Shown here: piece by piece, positions 16,409-26,043 of the stretch
How positions within the stretch are numbered: position 1 is the stretch's first letter
Layout: every line of letters begins with the position of its first letter
NCBI RefSeq assembly: GCF_900187065.1
Contig: NZ_LT906483.1
Span: 2,976,001-3,040,000 of the forward strand
Source: Mycolicibacterium thermoresistibile
Lineage (GTDB): Bacteria > Actinomycetota > Actinomycetes > Mycobacteriales > Mycobacteriaceae
DNA: 64,000 bases
Direction: 5' to 3'
Translations under genes and position numbers: made by a program
Notes under the pieces: generated by a model
Told to the model about the DNA's origin: nothing
Databases searched by the model: none
Seen by the model: the letters and a program-made list of their open reading frames with translations, nothing else

Positions 16409-18253
16409 CTATTTCTTGGCGTTCTTGTCCCCGGCCGCGTCGGTGGACAGGGCCGCGACGAACGCCTCCTGCGGCACATCGACCCGGCCGATCGTCTTCA
16501 TCCGCTTCTTGCCCTCCTTCTGCTTCTCCAGCAGCTTGCGCTTACGGCTGATGTCGCCGCCGTAGCACTTGGACAGCACGTCCTTGCGGATGGCGCGGAT
16601 GTTCTCCCGGGCGATGATCTTGGACCCGATCGCGGCCTGCACCGGCACCTCGAACTGCTGACGCGGGATCAGTTCACGCAGTTTGGTGGTCATCTTGCTG
16701 CCGTACTCGTAGGCCGCGTCCTTGTGCACGATCGCGCTGAACGCGTCGACCGGCTCACCCTGCAGCAGGATGTCGACCTTCACCAGCGACGACTCCCGCT
16801 CGCCAGCCTCCTCGTAGTCCAGGCTGGCGTAGCCGCGGGTGCGCGACTTCAGCGAGTCGAAGAAGTCGAAGATGATCTCGCCCAACGGCATGATGTAGCG
16901 CAGCTCGACGCGTTCCGGCGACAGGTAGTCCATGCCCTGCAGTTCACCGCGCCGGGCCTGGCACAACTCCATGATCGAGCCGATGAACTCGCTGGGCGCG
17001 ATGATGGTCACCTTCACCACCGGCTCGTACACCGCCCGGATCTTGCCCTCGGGCCAGTCGGACGGGTTGGTGACCTTCACCTCGGTGCCGTCCTCCTGGA
17101 TCACCCGGTAGACGACGTTCGGCGCGGTGGAGATCAGATCGAGGTCGAATTCACGTTCCAGCCGTTCCCGGGTGATCTCCAGGTGCAGCAGGCCCAGGAA
17201 TCCCAACCGGAACCCGAACCCGAGCGCCACCGACGTCTCCGGCTCCCAGGTCAGCGCCGCATCGTTGAGCTGCAGCTTCTCCAGCGCGTCGCGCAGCACC
17301 GGGTAGTCCGAGCCGTCGACCGGATACAGCCCCGAGTAGACCATGGGTTTGGGTTCGCGGTAGCCGGTCAGCGGTTCGGTCGCCCCGTTGCGGGCGGCGG
17401 TCACGGTGTCGCCGACCTTGGACTGGCGCACATCCTTGACCCCGGTGATCAGATATCCCACCTCGCCGACGCCGAGGCCGTCCGACGGTTTGGGTTCCGG
17501 TGAGACGATGCCCACCTCGAGCAGTTCGTGGGTGGCGCCGGTGGACATCATCACGATGCGCTCGCGCGGCGTGATCTTGCCGTCGACGACACGCACATAG
17601 GTCACCACGCCGCGGTAGATGTCGTATACCGAGTCGAAGATCATCGCCCGGGTCGGCGCGTCCGGGTCACCGACCGGTGGGGGAACCTGGCGCACCACCT
17701 GGTCGAGCAGTTCGGCGACGCCCTCCCCCGTCTTGCCCGACACCCGCAGCACCTCTTCGGGCTCGCATCCGATGATGTTGGCGATCTCAGCGGCGTACCG
17801 GTCCGGGTCGGCGGCGGGCAGGTCGATCTTGTTGAGCACCGGGATGATCACCAGGTCACGGTCCAGCGCCAGGTACAGGTTCGCCAGCGTCTGCGCCTCG
17901 ATGCCCTGGGCGGCGTCGACCAGTAGCACCGCACCCTCGCACGCCGCCAGGGCGCGCGACACCTCGTAGGTGAAGTCGACGTGCCCGGGGGTGTCGATCA
18001 GGTGCAACACGTGGTCGACACCGTCGACCCGCCACGGCAGCCGGACGTTCTGCGCCTTGATCGTGATGCCACGTTCACGCTCGATGTCCATCCGGTCCAG
18101 GTACTGGGCCCGCATGGTGCGGTCGTCGACGACCCCGGTCAACTGCAGCATCCGGTCCGCCAACGTCGACTTGCCGTGGTCGATGTGGGCGATGATGCAG
18201 AAGTTCCGGATCCGCTCGGGATCGGTGAATGTCTTGTCAGCGAAGCTGCTGAT
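16409..18253 (-). CDS. lepA: Elongation factor 4 (LepA) with an apparent non-canonical start
   Basis: About 614 aa; ribosomal back-translocase GTPase. G1 [10 protein letters not shown]3 DTPGHVDF, G4 NKIDLP, then the EF4 C-terminal domain ending in the lysine-rich [17 protein letters not shown]. The first ATG in frame (18163) lies after the P-loop and cannot be the start. Upstream the frame is open back to a TGA near 18348, yet no ATG, GTG or TTG occurs in it. The best candidate is ATC 18253, 6 nt after a perfect AGGAG (18264-18260), giving an N terminus [12 protein letters not shown] 18259 abuts the Shine-Dalgarno. M. tuberculosis LepA shows the same [12 protein letters not shown], but its annotated start is far upstream. 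Confidence 0.9.
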   Translation of the reverse strand: MSSFADKTFTDPERIRNFCIIAHIDHGKSTLADRMLQLTGVVDDRTMRAQYLDRMDIERERGITIKAQNVRLPWRVDGVDHVLHLIDTPGHVDFTYEVSRALAACEGAVLLVDAAQGIEAQTLANLYLALDRDLVIIPVLNKIDLPAADPDRYAAEIANIIGCEPEEVLRVSGKTGEGVAELLDQVVRQVPPPVGDPDAPTRAMIFDSVYDIYRGVVTYVRVVDGKITPRERIVMMSTGATHELLEVGIVSPEPKPSDGLGVGEVGYLITGVKDVRQSKVGDTVTAARNGATEPLTGYREPKPMVYSGLYPVDGSDYPVLRDALEKLQLNDAALTWEPETSVALGFGFRLGFLGLLHLEITRERLEREFDLDLISTAPNVVYRVIQEDGTEVKVTNPSDWPEGKIRAVYEPVVKVTIIAPSEFIGSIMELCQARRGELQGMDYLSPERVELRYIMPLGEIIFDFFDSLKSRTRGYASLDYEEAGERESSLVKVDILLQGEPVDAFSAIVHKDAAYEYGSKMTTKLRELIPRQQFEVPVQAAIGSKIIARENIRAIRKDVLSKCYGGDISRKRKLLEKQKEGKKRMKTIGRVDVPQEAFVAALSTDAAGDKNAKK

Positions 18254-18259
18254 GGGAAT

Positions 18260-18264
18260 CTCCT
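18260..18264 (-). promoter_or_regulatory. Ribosome binding site that decides the lepA start
   Basis: AGGAG on the minus strand, 6 nt before the in-frame ATC at 18253. It is the only strong Shine-Dalgarno near the lepA N terminus, and no standard start codon follows it in frame. Confidence 0.6.
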
Positions 18265-18354
18265 GGTGAAGACCGGTCGGGTATGCCTCACCAGGGTATC
18301 CAGCGACGGCTTCGGCGGCACAATCGCGGGCCGTCGTTCACATATGCTCGAAAC

Positions 18355-18966
18355 ATGGCGTCGCAGTGGAAGCCGTTCCAGCGCTTCGTGCAGGCCACCG
18401 AGAAGCTGGTGTTCGACGAAGCGCCGAGACTCATCCGCCAACTGCAGAAGCCCGACGGTCTGCCGCGCAATGTGCAGCGCGGTCTGCGGATGGGCCTCGA
18501 CGCCGGGCTGAACGCGCTGGCCGGCGCCATCGCCGAGGAGGCGACCCCCACCCTCACCGGCCGTCCCATCACCCGGCACAGCGTGCCGACCGCGCAGCGG
18601 GCCCGCAGGGTGGTCTACGCGCCCGACCTCGACGGCCGCGCCGACCCGGGCGAGATCGTGTGGACCTGGGTGGCCTACGAGGACGACCCGACCCGCGGCA
18701 AGGACCGCCCGGTGCTGGTGGTCGGCCGGGACCGGAACACCCTGCTCGGTCTGATGCTGTCCAGTCAGCAACATCACGCCGACGACCCGGAGTGGGTGAA
18801 CATCGGGTCGGGCAGCTGGGACTACGAGGGCCGGACCAGCTGGGTGCGGCTGGACCGGGTGCTGGACGTGCCCGAGGAGGGCATCCGCCGCGAGGGCGCG
18901 ATCCTCGAACGGCACACATTCGAACTGGTCGCCGCGCGGCTGCGCGCCGAATACTCCTGGAGCTGA
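18355..18966 (+). CDS. PemK/MazF-fold-like protein (Rv2405 homologue)
   Basis: 203 aa. The C-terminal half (about residue 85 on, YAPDLDGRADPGEIVWTWV ... KDRPVLVVGRD) resembles the PemK/MazF toxin fold; the N-terminal ~80 residues are an added helical region absent from MazF toxins. No antitoxin gene is adjacent, and the gene is conserved next to lepA in mycobacteria, so a housekeeping role is as likely as toxicity. A TATGCT -10 (18343-18348) ends 6 nt before the ATG, so the mRNA is probably leaderless. Divergent from lepA, about 100 bp apart. Confidence 0.72.
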   Translation: MASQWKPFQRFVQATEKLVFDEAPRLIRQLQKPDGLPRNVQRGLRMGLDAGLNALAGAIAEEATPTLTGRPITRHSVPTAQRARRVVYAPDLDGRADPGEIVWTWVAYEDDPTRGKDRPVLVVGRDRNTLLGLMLSSQQHHADDPEWVNIGSGSWDYEGRTSWVRLDRVLDVPEEGIRREGAILERHTFELVAARLRAEYSWS

Positions 18967-19404
18967 CTATCCGCCGGTGATGTAGGCGTGCAACTGCTCC
19001 TGCTCGGCCTCCAGCTCCTCCAGCCGGGTCTTGACGACGTCACCGATGCTGACGATCCCGGCGAGCCGGCCGTCCACCAGCACCGGGACGTGGCGCACCC
19101 GGTTGTCGGTCATCATCGCCGCCAGATCGTCGACCGCGTCGTCGGGCGAACACGTCACCACCAGGCTGGTCATGATCTCCGACACCGGCTGATCGAGCAG
19201 GTTCGCGCCCCGTTGGTGCAGTTTGCGGACGACGTCGCGCTCGGACACCATCCCGGCGATCCCTCCGGACCCGTCCGGACGGACCACCACCATCGCGCCG
19301 ACATTGTGCGTCGCCATCTCGGCGAGCAGCCCGGTGATCGTCGTGGTTTCGGTGACGGTGGCCACCGTCGAGCCCTTCCGACGAAGTACGTCCGCGATAC
19401 GCAT
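18967..19404 (-). CDS. Tandem CBS-domain protein (Rv2406c homologue)
   Basis: 145 aa made of two CBS motifs: residues ~8-65 (VATVTETTTITGLLAEM ... GMVSERDVVRKL) and ~77-133 (IMTSLVVTCSPDD ... GIVSIGDVVKTR). CBS pairs bind adenine nucleotides or S-adenosylmethionine; the ligand is unknown here. The stop codon abuts the stop of the convergent PemK-like gene. Confidence 0.82.
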   Translation of the reverse strand: MRIADVLRRKGSTVATVTETTTITGLLAEMATHNVGAMVVVRPDGSGGIAGMVSERDVVRKLHQRGANLLDQPVSEIMTSLVVTCSPDDAVDDLAAMMTDNRVRHVPVLVDGRLAGIVSIGDVVKTRLEELEAEQEQLHAYITGG

Positions 19405-19462
19405 GGCGCCCCCGCTGGTGAAGTGATCTATTTCACATCGATTCCCACAGCCTACCGTGTCG

Positions 19463-20074
19463 TCAGCGCGCCGGGCGCCACATCAGAAACATGCGCGGAC
19501 CCCCGTCGGGGAGTTCGATCTCGGCGGTGACGTCGAATCCGAACCGCTGGTAGTAGGCCACGTTGTCGGGGTTGGTGCACTCCAGGTAGGCGGGTGCGTG
19601 CTCGGCGTCGACCCGGTCCAGCCGGGACCGCATGAGCGCCTGCCCGAAGCCCCGGCCGCGCACCGCCGGGTCGCTGCCGATCACCGCGAGGTACCAGTGC
19701 GGCTCTTCGGGATGGTGCTTCTTCATGAGCTCGTCGGCCTGCCGGGCGGCGGCCGCCCGGCGACCGAATGCGCGCAGGAACGCGGGCATCATGAGCAGGT
19801 CCTGCCACCAGGCCGACTTCCAGTGCCCGGGCGGATCCCACAGCGCCGCGGCCGCGACGGGATGTCCGGCCGTTCCCGCCACCTCGCTGGCGTCGAGACC
19901 GAGGAAGTGATGGCGGGTCATGGCGGCGAAGATCCGGGGCAGGCCGCGGGCCCGCGCACCGGGGTCGGGCAGCATCCACACCATCAGCGGATCGTCCTGG
20001 AACGCCCGGCCCAGGGTGGAACCCAGCCGGTTGGCCATCCCGCGCCGGGCGGGCTGCACCTCGACCTGCACCAT
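19463..20074 (-). CDS. GNAT-family N-acetyltransferase
   Basis: 203 aa from ATG 20074. The acetyl-CoA loop is [10 protein letters not shown], followed by the family's [18 protein letters not shown]. Substrate unknown. The chosen ATG lies in the gene-proximal copy of a 17-bp tandem repeat and has GGAGG 7 nt upstream, supplied by the next copy. The ATG of the fourth copy (20125) is in the same frame and would add 17 residues; those of copies two and three are out of frame. It is divergent from the RNase Z-like gene and has no counterpart at this position in M. tuberculosis. Confidence 0.8.
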   Translation of the reverse strand: MVQVEVQPARRGMANRLGSTLGRAFQDDPLMVWMLPDPGARARGLPRIFAAMTRHHFLGLDASEVAGTAGHPVAAAALWDPPGHWKSAWWQDLLMMPAFLRAFGRRAAAARQADELMKKHHPEEPHWYLAVIGSDPAVRGRGFGQALMRSRLDRVDAEHAPAYLECTNPDNVAYYQRFGFDVTAEIELPDGGPRMFLMWRPAR

Positions 20075-20129
20075 CGAACGACCTCCACCATCGAACGACC
20101 TCCACCATCGAACGACCTCCACCATCGAA
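20062..20129 (-). repeat. Four 17-bp tandem repeats, each a ribosome binding site plus ATG
   Basis: On the minus strand the unit is TTCGATGGTGGAGGTCG. Four copies abut without spacer: 20129-20113, 20112-20096 and 20095-20079 identical, and 20078-20062 with one change (GTGCAGG for GTGGAGG). Each GGAGG sits 7 nt before the ATG of the next copy, so every unit is a complete initiation signal. Because 17 is not a multiple of 3, successive ATGs fall in different frames. Confidence 0.9.
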
Positions 20130-20203
20130 CCCTGCCACACGTCTCCGGTCCGACCGTCTCGTTTCGGCCCCGGGACGGGGCCGGAACCGGTAGGCATGGG
20201 GTC

Positions 20204-21073
20204 ATGATCGAGGTCACTCTGCTCGGCACCGGAAGCCCGGTCCCCGACGCCCACCGCGCCGGTCCGTCGACGTTGGTGCGCGCCGGCCACCAGACGTTGT
20301 TGATCGACTGCGGCCGCGGGGTGCAGCAGCGGATGGCGGGCGCCGAGACCAGCGCCACCGCCCTGACGGCGTTGCTGCTGACGCATCTGCACAGCGATCA
20401 CATCGCCGACCTGGGCGATCTGCTCATCACCCGGTGGATCAGCAATTTCGACCCGCAGCTGCCGCCGTTGCCGATCATCGGCCCGCCCGGTACCGCCGAG
20501 GTGGTGTCGGCGACGCTGCGCGCGTTCGGCCACGACATCGGCTACCGGATGAAGCACCACGCGGATCTGACCACTCCACCGCAGGTCGACGTCAAGGAGG
20601 CCACCGAGGGCGTGGTATGGGACGTCGACGGGGTTCGGATCCGGGTGGCGCCGACCGACCACCGGCCCGTGACGCCGACCATCGGGTTCCGCGTCGAGCA
20701 CGACGGGGCGTCGGTCGTGCTGGCCGGCGACACCGTCCCGTGCGAGAGCCTCGATGAGCTGGCGGCCGGGGCGGGAGCGATGGTGCACACCGTCATCCGC
20801 AAGGAATTGATAGCCCAGCTCCCCCAGCAGCGGATCCGCGAGATCTGCGAGTACCACTCCTCCCCGCAGGAGGCCGGTGCGACGGCGGAACGGGCGGGCG
20901 TCGGGATCCTGATCCTCACCCACTACCTCCCGCCGGTCCAGCCCGGCCAGGAGGATGAGTGGCGGGCGCAGGCCGCCACCACCTTCAGCCGGCAGATCGA
21001 GGTGGGTGATGACCTGCACCGGGTGCAGGTCCATCCGGGCGTCGGCTCCGCTCGCTTTGGGACTTCGCCGTAA
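20204..21073 (+). CDS. RNase Z-like metallo-beta-lactamase hydrolase (Rv2407 homologue)
   Basis: 289 aa. The metal site [13 protein letters not shown] (about residue 62) is the HXHXDH motif of the ELAC/RNase Z group, with VLAGDTVPC and ILTHYLPP supplying later ligands. The family trims tRNA 3' ends or hydrolyses other phosphodiesters. The start ATG 20204 gives the standard [15 protein letters not shown] terminus. Upstream in-frame sequence runs through the antisense of the GNAT gene and is discarded. Confidence 0.85.
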   Translation: MIEVTLLGTGSPVPDAHRAGPSTLVRAGHQTLLIDCGRGVQQRMAGAETSATALTALLLTHLHSDHIADLGDLLITRWISNFDPQLPPLPIIGPPGTAEVVSATLRAFGHDIGYRMKHHADLTTPPQVDVKEATEGVVWDVDGVRIRVAPTDHRPVTPTIGFRVEHDGASVVLAGDTVPCESLDELAAGAGAMVHTVIRKELIAQLPQQRIREICEYHSSPQEAGATAERAGVGILILTHYLPPVQPGQEDEWRAQAATTFSRQIEVGDDLHRVQVHPGVGSARFGTSP

Positions 21074-21116
21074 CCGCTGGTAACCTGATCCCTTGCTGCC
21101 CGCCCCCTGGGGGCGG
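21057..21116 (+). promoter_or_regulatory. rpsT promoter and leader hairpin
   Basis: TTGGGA (21057-21062), 18-bp spacer, TAACCT (21081-21086) gives a predicted start near 21093. The transcript would begin almost at once with the palindrome CCGCCCCCTGGGGGCGG (21100-21116) and have a ~70-nt leader before rpsT. A stable hairpin at the 5' end could protect the mRNA or serve S20 autoregulation; neither is shown. Confidence 0.55.
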
Positions 21117-21162
21117 CGTCACCGCTTGAAGACCCCAGCTGAGGAATACGAAGGACTTACGC

Positions 21163-21423
21163 GTGGCCAACATCAAGTCGCAGGAGAAGCGCAACCGTCA
21201 GAATGAGCGCCGTCGACTCCGCAACAAGTCGGTGAAGTCCTCGCTCAACACGGCGGTCCGTCGCTACCGCGAGGCTCTGGAGGCCGGCGACAAGGCCAAA
21301 GCCGAAGAGCTGCTGCACGCGACCAGCCGCAAGCTCGACAAGGCGGCCAGCAAGGGCGTCATCCACAAGAACCAGGCGGCCAACCGCAAGTCGGCGCTGT
21401 GGCAGGCGTTCAACAAGATCTGA
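21163..21423 (+). CDS. rpsT: Ribosomal protein S20
   Basis: 86 aa, highly basic three-helix protein ([20 protein letters not shown]) that binds 16S rRNA early in 30S assembly. GTG start at 21163 preceded by AAGGA (21151-21155). Convergent with holA; the 72 nt between them hold only a short repeated CTGATCGGC. Confidence 0.97.
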   Translation: MANIKSQEKRNRQNERRRLRNKSVKSSLNTAVRRYREALEAGDKAKAEELLHATSRKLDKAASKGVIHKNQAANRKSALWQAFNKI

Positions 21424-21495
21424 TCAACAGTCTGGAACCGCCGCTGATCGGCCTCTGATCGGCAGGCGATCACATCCGGAGCCGACGGGTCCGGG

Positions 21496-22458
21496 TCAGT
21501 CCGCGACCAGTTCGGCCACCTTCCGCACCGTCGACTCCAGGGCGTATTCGGCGTCGGCGGCCGCGCCTTTGACGTCGGCGTTGAGGGCGGCCACCAACCG
21601 GATGGCCTCGGCGACCGATTCCCGTGACCATCGCCGCGCCTGCTTCTGCGCCTTCTGCACCCGCCAGGGCGGCATGCCGAGCTCTCCGGCCAGCCGGTAC
21701 GGATCGCCCGACACCGGCCCGACCCGGGCGATGCTGTGCACCGCTTCGGCCAGTGCGTCGGCCAGCACCACATGCGGTTCTCCCCGCATCAACGCCCACC
21801 GCAACGCCTCGGCCGCCCCGGCCACATCGCCGACCACTGCCTTGTCGGCGATGTCGTATCCCTTCACCTCCGCCTTGCCGCTGTAGTACCGGCGGACCGC
21901 GGCGGCGTCCACCTGACCGCCGGTGTCGGCGATCAACTGGGAGCAGACCGCCGCCAGCTCGCGGATGTCCGAGCCGACGGCGTCCAGCACCGCGGCGACG
22001 GTGTCGTCGGACACCTTCACCTTGCCCGCCCGGAACTCGCGCCGCACGAACTCGGCGCGATCGGCTTGTTTGGTGATACGGGCACACGGATACACCTGGG
22101 CGCCAAGCTTTTTCAACTTCTCCGCCAGGGCCTTGGCCCGGCCGCCACCGGAGTGGACGACCACCAGCACGATGCCCGCGGGCAGGTCGGCGGCGGCGTC
22201 GGAGATCAGCGCGACGGCGTCCTTCCCGGCTTCGGCGGCGGGCTCGAGCACCACCACCCGTTCGTCGGCGAACAGCGACGGGCTGAGTAGTTCGGCGAGT
22301 TCGTGGGTGCTGACATCGCCGGCCCGCATCCGGTTCACCGGAATGTCGGCGGATCCGGCGCGGCGCCTGGCATCCCGCAGCACCGCCGCGACCGCGCGTT
22401 CCACCAGGAACTCCTCGTCACCGAGCACCAGATGCAACCGGCCATCCTGATCACTCAC
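21496..22458 (-). CDS. holA: DNA polymerase III delta subunit
   Basis: 320 aa, the clamp-loader wrench that opens the beta clamp. N-terminal [16 protein letters not shown], a RecA-like domain with the degenerate P-loop region, and the C-terminal collar helices are as in actinobacterial HolA. GTG 22458 begins 17 nt after the comEC stop; longer same-frame sequence lies within comEC. Confidence 0.9.
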   Translation of the reverse strand: MSDQDGRLHLVLGDEEFLVERAVAAVLRDARRRAGSADIPVNRMRAGDVSTHELAELLSPSLFADERVVVLEPAAEAGKDAVALISDAAADLPAGIVLVVVHSGGGRAKALAEKLKKLGAQVYPCARITKQADRAEFVRREFRAGKVKVSDDTVAAVLDAVGSDIRELAAVCSQLIADTGGQVDAAAVRRYYSGKAEVKGYDIADKAVVGDVAGAAEALRWALMRGEPHVVLADALAEAVHSIARVGPVSGDPYRLAGELGMPPWRVQKAQKQARRWSRESVAEAIRLVAALNADVKGAAADAEYALESTVRKVAELVAD

Positions 22459-22475
22459 GCCACGATCGTGCCATG

Positions 22476-24041
22476 TCACCCCGACGGTCCGGGCCCGGCC
22501 ACCGTCCACGCGACGAGGCTCAGTACCGTCCCGGCGGTGGCCCACCGAATCCACGGCCGCCGCCACAGCAGCACCGCCGCGACGGCGCCGCCGGCCACCA
22601 CGGTCACCCCGGCGACACCGGACGGCACCGGCACCGCCGAACCCGGCACGGCGGCCGACCACCGCGCCACCTCCAGTAACCACCACACCTCCGGGCCGGC
22701 GAACCGGATCAGCAGCTGGGCGCCGTCCGGCCAGCAGGCGCCGAGCGCCGCGGCCACCGTCCCCAACACCGTGATCGGTGGAATCACCACCGCCACAGCG
22801 AGGTTCGCGGCGATCGACACCAGGCTGAGCCGCCCGGAGATGCCGGCGATCAGCGGGGCGGTGACCACCTGCGCGGCAGTGGCGATGCTGACCGCGTCGG
22901 CCAGCGGTTTCGGCCAGCCCCGTGCGGTCAACCGCCGCGACCATGCGGGGGCGATGACGATCAGCGCGGCCGTCGCCGCCACCGACAGCGCGAACCCGGC
23001 GTCGACGGCGAGTTCGGGTGCGGCGACGACCAATCCGAGCACACTGGCCGCCAGCGCCGGAATCGCCTGGCGGCGGCGGTGCGACACCATCGCGAGCAGG
23101 GTGATGGCGGCCATCACCGCGGCCCGCAGCACACTGGCCGACGGCAACACCACGATCACGAACGCCACCAGCGCCACCGCGGCGGCCGCCACCGCGCAGC
23201 GGGGACCCACCACCGCCGCGGACAGCAGCACCGCACCGCAGACGATCGTGACGTTGGCGCCGGACACCGCGGTCAGATGGGTCAGACCGGCGGCCCGGAA
23301 TTCCGCGGTCACCCGCCCGCTGACCGCCGAGGTGTCACCGAGCACCAGGGCGGGCAGCATCGCCGCCTGCTCGGCCGGCAGCACCGCCCGCGCCGATTCG
23401 GCGAACCCGGCCCGGACCCGATGAGCGGCGCGCAGCAACGCCGGGGCGTCGCCGGGCACCGGACTTCCCGTCGCGGACAGGGTCGCCACGGTCAGGTCGC
23501 GCCGCGCCGGCCGGCCGATCCGGGCGGTGAACCCGGCCGGCTGGCCCGCGATCAGCTCGCCGTAGCGGGCCGCGGACGCGAACACCACCACCCGCCCGGA
23601 CATCCGCTGCCCGTCGGCGGACCGCAGCGTGCCCCGAAACATCAGCCGCCCGCCGCCGAGCGGACGGGGAATCTCGGTCGGGGTGACCACCACGCCGGCC
23701 ACGGTGCCGTATCGGTCGGTCAGCGGGTGGCGGTCCAGGTGGTCGGTACGCAGGGTGATCGCGACCGCCATCGCCGCGCCGACGGCGGCGACCGCGACGA
23801 CCCCGGCGGCGAGGGTGCGCCCGCCGGCCGCTGATCGGGTGCTCCCCCACCACCCCACCGCCACCGTGAGCGCCACCGAGAGCAGGGCCGCCGGCAGCGC
23901 ACCGCCGCCGGGCCACACGATTCCGGCCGCGGTGACAGCCCACGCGGTCCCGGCAGCCGGGACCAACCGCAGGTCGTAGTGGTCTCGCTGGCCGCCGTTG
24001 AGGTCATGCTGGTCGCCGTCGCCCGGGCCCGGTCCGGACAC
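22476..24041 (-). CDS. comEC: ComEC/Rec2-type membrane protein without the nuclease domain
   Basis: 521 aa polytopic membrane protein. The N-terminal DUF4131-like part is followed by the competence domain with [12 protein letters not shown] and [15 protein letters not shown]. It ends after the membrane region; the C-terminal metallo-beta-lactamase domain of full-length ComEC is absent, as in other mycobacteria (Rv2414c is about the same size). It would form a DNA import channel, but natural competence is not established for most mycobacteria. GTG start 6 nt after the comEA stop. Confidence 0.88.
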   Translation of the reverse strand: MSGPGPGDGDQHDLNGGQRDHYDLRLVPAAGTAWAVTAAGIVWPGGGALPAALLSVALTVAVGWWGSTRSAAGGRTLAAGVVAVAAVGAAMAVAITLRTDHLDRHPLTDRYGTVAGVVVTPTEIPRPLGGGRLMFRGTLRSADGQRMSGRVVVFASAARYGELIAGQPAGFTARIGRPARRDLTVATLSATGSPVPGDAPALLRAAHRVRAGFAESARAVLPAEQAAMLPALVLGDTSAVSGRVTAEFRAAGLTHLTAVSGANVTIVCGAVLLSAAVVGPRCAVAAAAVALVAFVIVVLPSASVLRAAVMAAITLLAMVSHRRRQAIPALAASVLGLVVAAPELAVDAGFALSVAATAALIVIAPAWSRRLTARGWPKPLADAVSIATAAQVVTAPLIAGISGRLSLVSIAANLAVAVVIPPITVLGTVAAALGACWPDGAQLLIRFAGPEVWWLLEVARWSAAVPGSAVPVPSGVAGVTVVAGGAVAAVLLWRRPWIRWATAGTVLSLVAWTVAGPGPSG

Positions 24042-24047
24042 CGCGCG

Positions 24048-24977
24048 TCAGACGTGGACCCGGTCGCGCAGCTTGTCCAGCCGCGCCGGGCCGATGCCGT
24101 CGACCTCGAGCAGCTGGTCGACACTGTCGAACCGCCCGTTGCGGTCCCGCCACGCCACGATGGCCTCGGCGGTGACCGGGCCGATGCCGGGAAGGGTGTC
24201 GAGTTGCTCCACCGTCGCGGTGTTGAGGTTGACCGATCCGCCGGCGGCGCCGCCCGGGTCGGGCGCGGTGGATTCGCCGGCCCCGCTCGCCGGGGCGCCG
24301 GCCGGATCGCCCGCCCCGGTACTGATCGAACTTCCCAGTGCCGCAGGCTCACCGGGCACGGCGGCGATACCCACGATGATCTGTTCCCCGTCGGTGACCC
24401 GGCGGGCCATGTTGAGTCCGATCAGGTCCGCCCCGCCGACGGCGCCGCCGGCGGCGGTGAGGGCGTCCGCCACCCGGGCGCCGGGCGCCAGCCGGACCAG
24501 TCCGGGTTTGTGGACCAGACCGACCACACTCACCACCACCGGTTCATCCGGGGCCGCAGTGGTCTGCGGTCCGGGTGCGGCGCTCGCGGACGAGACCATC
24601 TCCACCGGCGGCAGGTTGGCCGACATCACCGGCGGCGTCTCGTCACGCACCAGGGCGAAGATGGTGATCAGCACCGCGGTCACACCGACGGCAACGAGCG
24701 CGACGGCCCCGGCCCGGCCGGGATCGGCGCGGATCGCGGCCAGCCATCCACCGGATGCGCCGTCGGTGTTGTCGGGCAGCCACTTCGACAGCACCGCATC
24801 CGGCGCAGTCCCGGATTCGTTCGCGGCCGTCCCTTCCTCCCCGCGGTCCTCGCCGCGTTCTTCCCCGCGGTCCTCCCCGCGGTCTTCCCCGGTGTCGGTG
24901 CGGCCGGACCCGCTGTCGGGATGGTGGCCGGCGCCGAGGCGCCGGTACAACCGGGCGGCCGGGAGTTCGGTACGCAT
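24048..24977 (-). CDS. comEA: ComEA-like DNA-binding membrane protein
   Basis: 309 aa. Residues ~30-48 are a tetrapeptide repeat of EDRG/EERG type. One membrane helix (AVALVAVGVTAVLITIFALV, about 90-110) is followed by an SLBB-type domain (VVVSVVGLVHKPGLVRL) and a C-terminal helix-hairpin-helix pair (VNLNTATVEQLDTLPGIG and VDQLLEVDGIG) that binds double-stranded DNA. First gene of comEA-comEC-holA. Confidence 0.88.
   Translation of the reverse strand: MRTELPAARLYRRLGAGHHPDSGSGRTDTGEDRGEDRGEERGEDRGEEGTAANESGTAPDAVLSKWLPDNTDGASGGWLAAIRADPGRAGAVALVAVGVTAVLITIFALVRDETPPVMSANLPPVEMVSSASAAPGPQTTAAPDEPVVVSVVGLVHKPGLVRLAPGARVADALTAAGGAVGGADLIGLNMARRVTDGEQIIVGIAAVPGEPAALGSSISTGAGDPAGAPASGAGESTAPDPGGAAGGSVNLNTATVEQLDTLPGIGPVTAEAIVAWRDRNGRFDSVDQLLEVDGIGPARLDKLRDRVHV
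24840..24887 (-). repeat. Four 12-bp tandem repeats inside comEA
   Basis: Units of the form cccgcggtcctc/gccgcgttcttc/cccgcggtcttc (plus strand) repeat four times in register with codons and encode the (E)(D/E)RG repeat of ComEA. The 12-bp length preserves frame, so copy number can change without breaking the gene. Confidence 0.8.
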
Positions 24978-25078
24978 GTGCCCGACGGTAGGGCCGCCGG
25001 CCGACCGGTTGTGGTCAGCTCAGCACCGGCTGCGCCGGGCTGGGGACAAAGCCGCGATTGTGGATGATGCTCGGCCGG

Positions 25079-25498
25079 TCAGGATCCGTCCCGATCCCAG
25101 CCGTCGCTGCGCCAGCACACCCAGTCGATCTCGACCAGCGCTCCGACCGCCAGCCCGGTCACGCCCACACAGGTGCGGGAGGGCAACCGCTGCGGGAACC
25201 AGGACGCATACGCGTCGTTGAACGCCTCGTAGTCCGACCAGTTCAGCAGATACGCCCGCACCTGCACCACGTCGGCGATGCCGCCCCCGCACAACTCGGT
25301 GACCCGGAGAAGATTTCGCAGCACCTGATCGGTCTGCGTCGCGATGTCGTCGCCGACCAGCGCGCCGGTGGTATCGGTGGGCATCTGACCGGTGACGTAC
25401 AACGTGGGCCCGGCCGCGGTGGCGTGGGCGAACGGCGCCACCGGCGGGGGCACACCGTCGTCCTTACCGAACGTGAACGATCGGATACCGGTGGTCAT
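25079..25498 (-). CDS. RidA/YjgF-family protein
   Basis: 139 aa. Family signatures: LYVTGQMPTD, VVQVRAYLLNW (the conserved arginine) and the C-terminal SRTCVGVTGLAVGALVEID with the conserved glutamate. RidA proteins hydrolyse reactive enamines/imines; paralogues vary. ATG 25498 is preferred over an upstream in-frame start because GAGG lies just before it and conservation begins there. Confidence 0.85.
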   Translation of the reverse strand: MTTGIRSFTFGKDDGVPPPVAPFAHATAAGPTLYVTGQMPTDTTGALVGDDIATQTDQVLRNLLRVTELCGGGIADVVQVRAYLLNWSDYEAFNDAYASWFPQRLPSRTCVGVTGLAVGALVEIDWVCWRSDGWDRDGS

Positions 25499-25682
25499 GA
25501 GTTCCTCACCACCGCGACAGCATAGGTCGGCCTGCGGACCGGATCGCACCGGCACGACTCGGTTTCTGCCAGGTGCCGATCAATTGCTGCCATCGCGAAA
25601 TCAACCGCCGACGCCCGGGGTTCCACCGGACATCACTGACAGAAGCCCGAAACCGGGTGTCACAACGAAAGCGAGGCGTCTC

Positions 25683-25988
25683 ATGACGAAGCTGGCCATC
25701 GCCACCCTGGTCGCCGGCGGATTGACCGCTGCCACAGCCGGACTGACCGGAACCGCCGTCGCTGCACCGGCCGAACCTGGCACCGCCGACACCGTCATCA
25801 GTCAGTTGCAGCGCGACGGTTACCGCGTCATCGTCAACCGCATCGGCACCGCACCGTTGAACCGCGCCACCGTTGTCGCCATCCGGCCGGGACAGACCTA
25901 CAGCCGCACCGACTCCGGGGTGGCCGGCGCCGGTGACGACATCGTCACCACCGTGACCGGCCGAACCGTCTACGTCGACGTGAGATAG
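25683..25988 (+). CDS. Small secreted protein, mycobacterial family
   Basis: 101 aa with a Sec signal peptide (KLAIATLVAGGLTAATAGL, cleavage after AVA near residue 28). The mature protein is about 73 residues with DTVISQLQRDGYRVIVNRIG and ATVVAIRPGQTY, a pattern seen in small exported mycobacterial proteins of unknown function. There are no cysteines. Conservation is inferred from memory of similar sequences. Confidence 0.72.
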   Translation: MTKLAIATLVAGGLTAATAGLTGTAVAAPAEPGTADTVISQLQRDGYRVIVNRIGTAPLNRATVVAIRPGQTYSRTDSGVAGAGDDIVTTVTGRTVYVDVR

Positions 25989-26003
25989 GCGGGTGCGGAG
26001 ACT

Positions 26004-26020
26004 TTGCCGTCGTACGGCAA
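26004..26020. terminator. Small hairpin between convergent genes
   Basis: TTGCCGT-CGT-ACGGCAA, a perfect 7-bp dyad in the 55 nt between the secreted-protein stop and the degV stop. The position suits a bidirectional terminator; it lacks a T-tract. Confidence 0.45.
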
Positions 26021-26043
26021 GGATCACTGTGCCGCAACGGGAT

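Noticed and set aside
18355..18966. Type II toxin-antitoxin locus
   Set aside because: The PemK-like gene has no antitoxin ORF beside it and carries an extra N-terminal region; neighbours are lepA and a CBS protein.
20062..20129. TCGAAC motifs in the 17-bp repeats as LexA boxes
   Set aside because: The mycobacterial SOS box needs an inverted GTTCGA at fixed spacing; only direct repeats are present.
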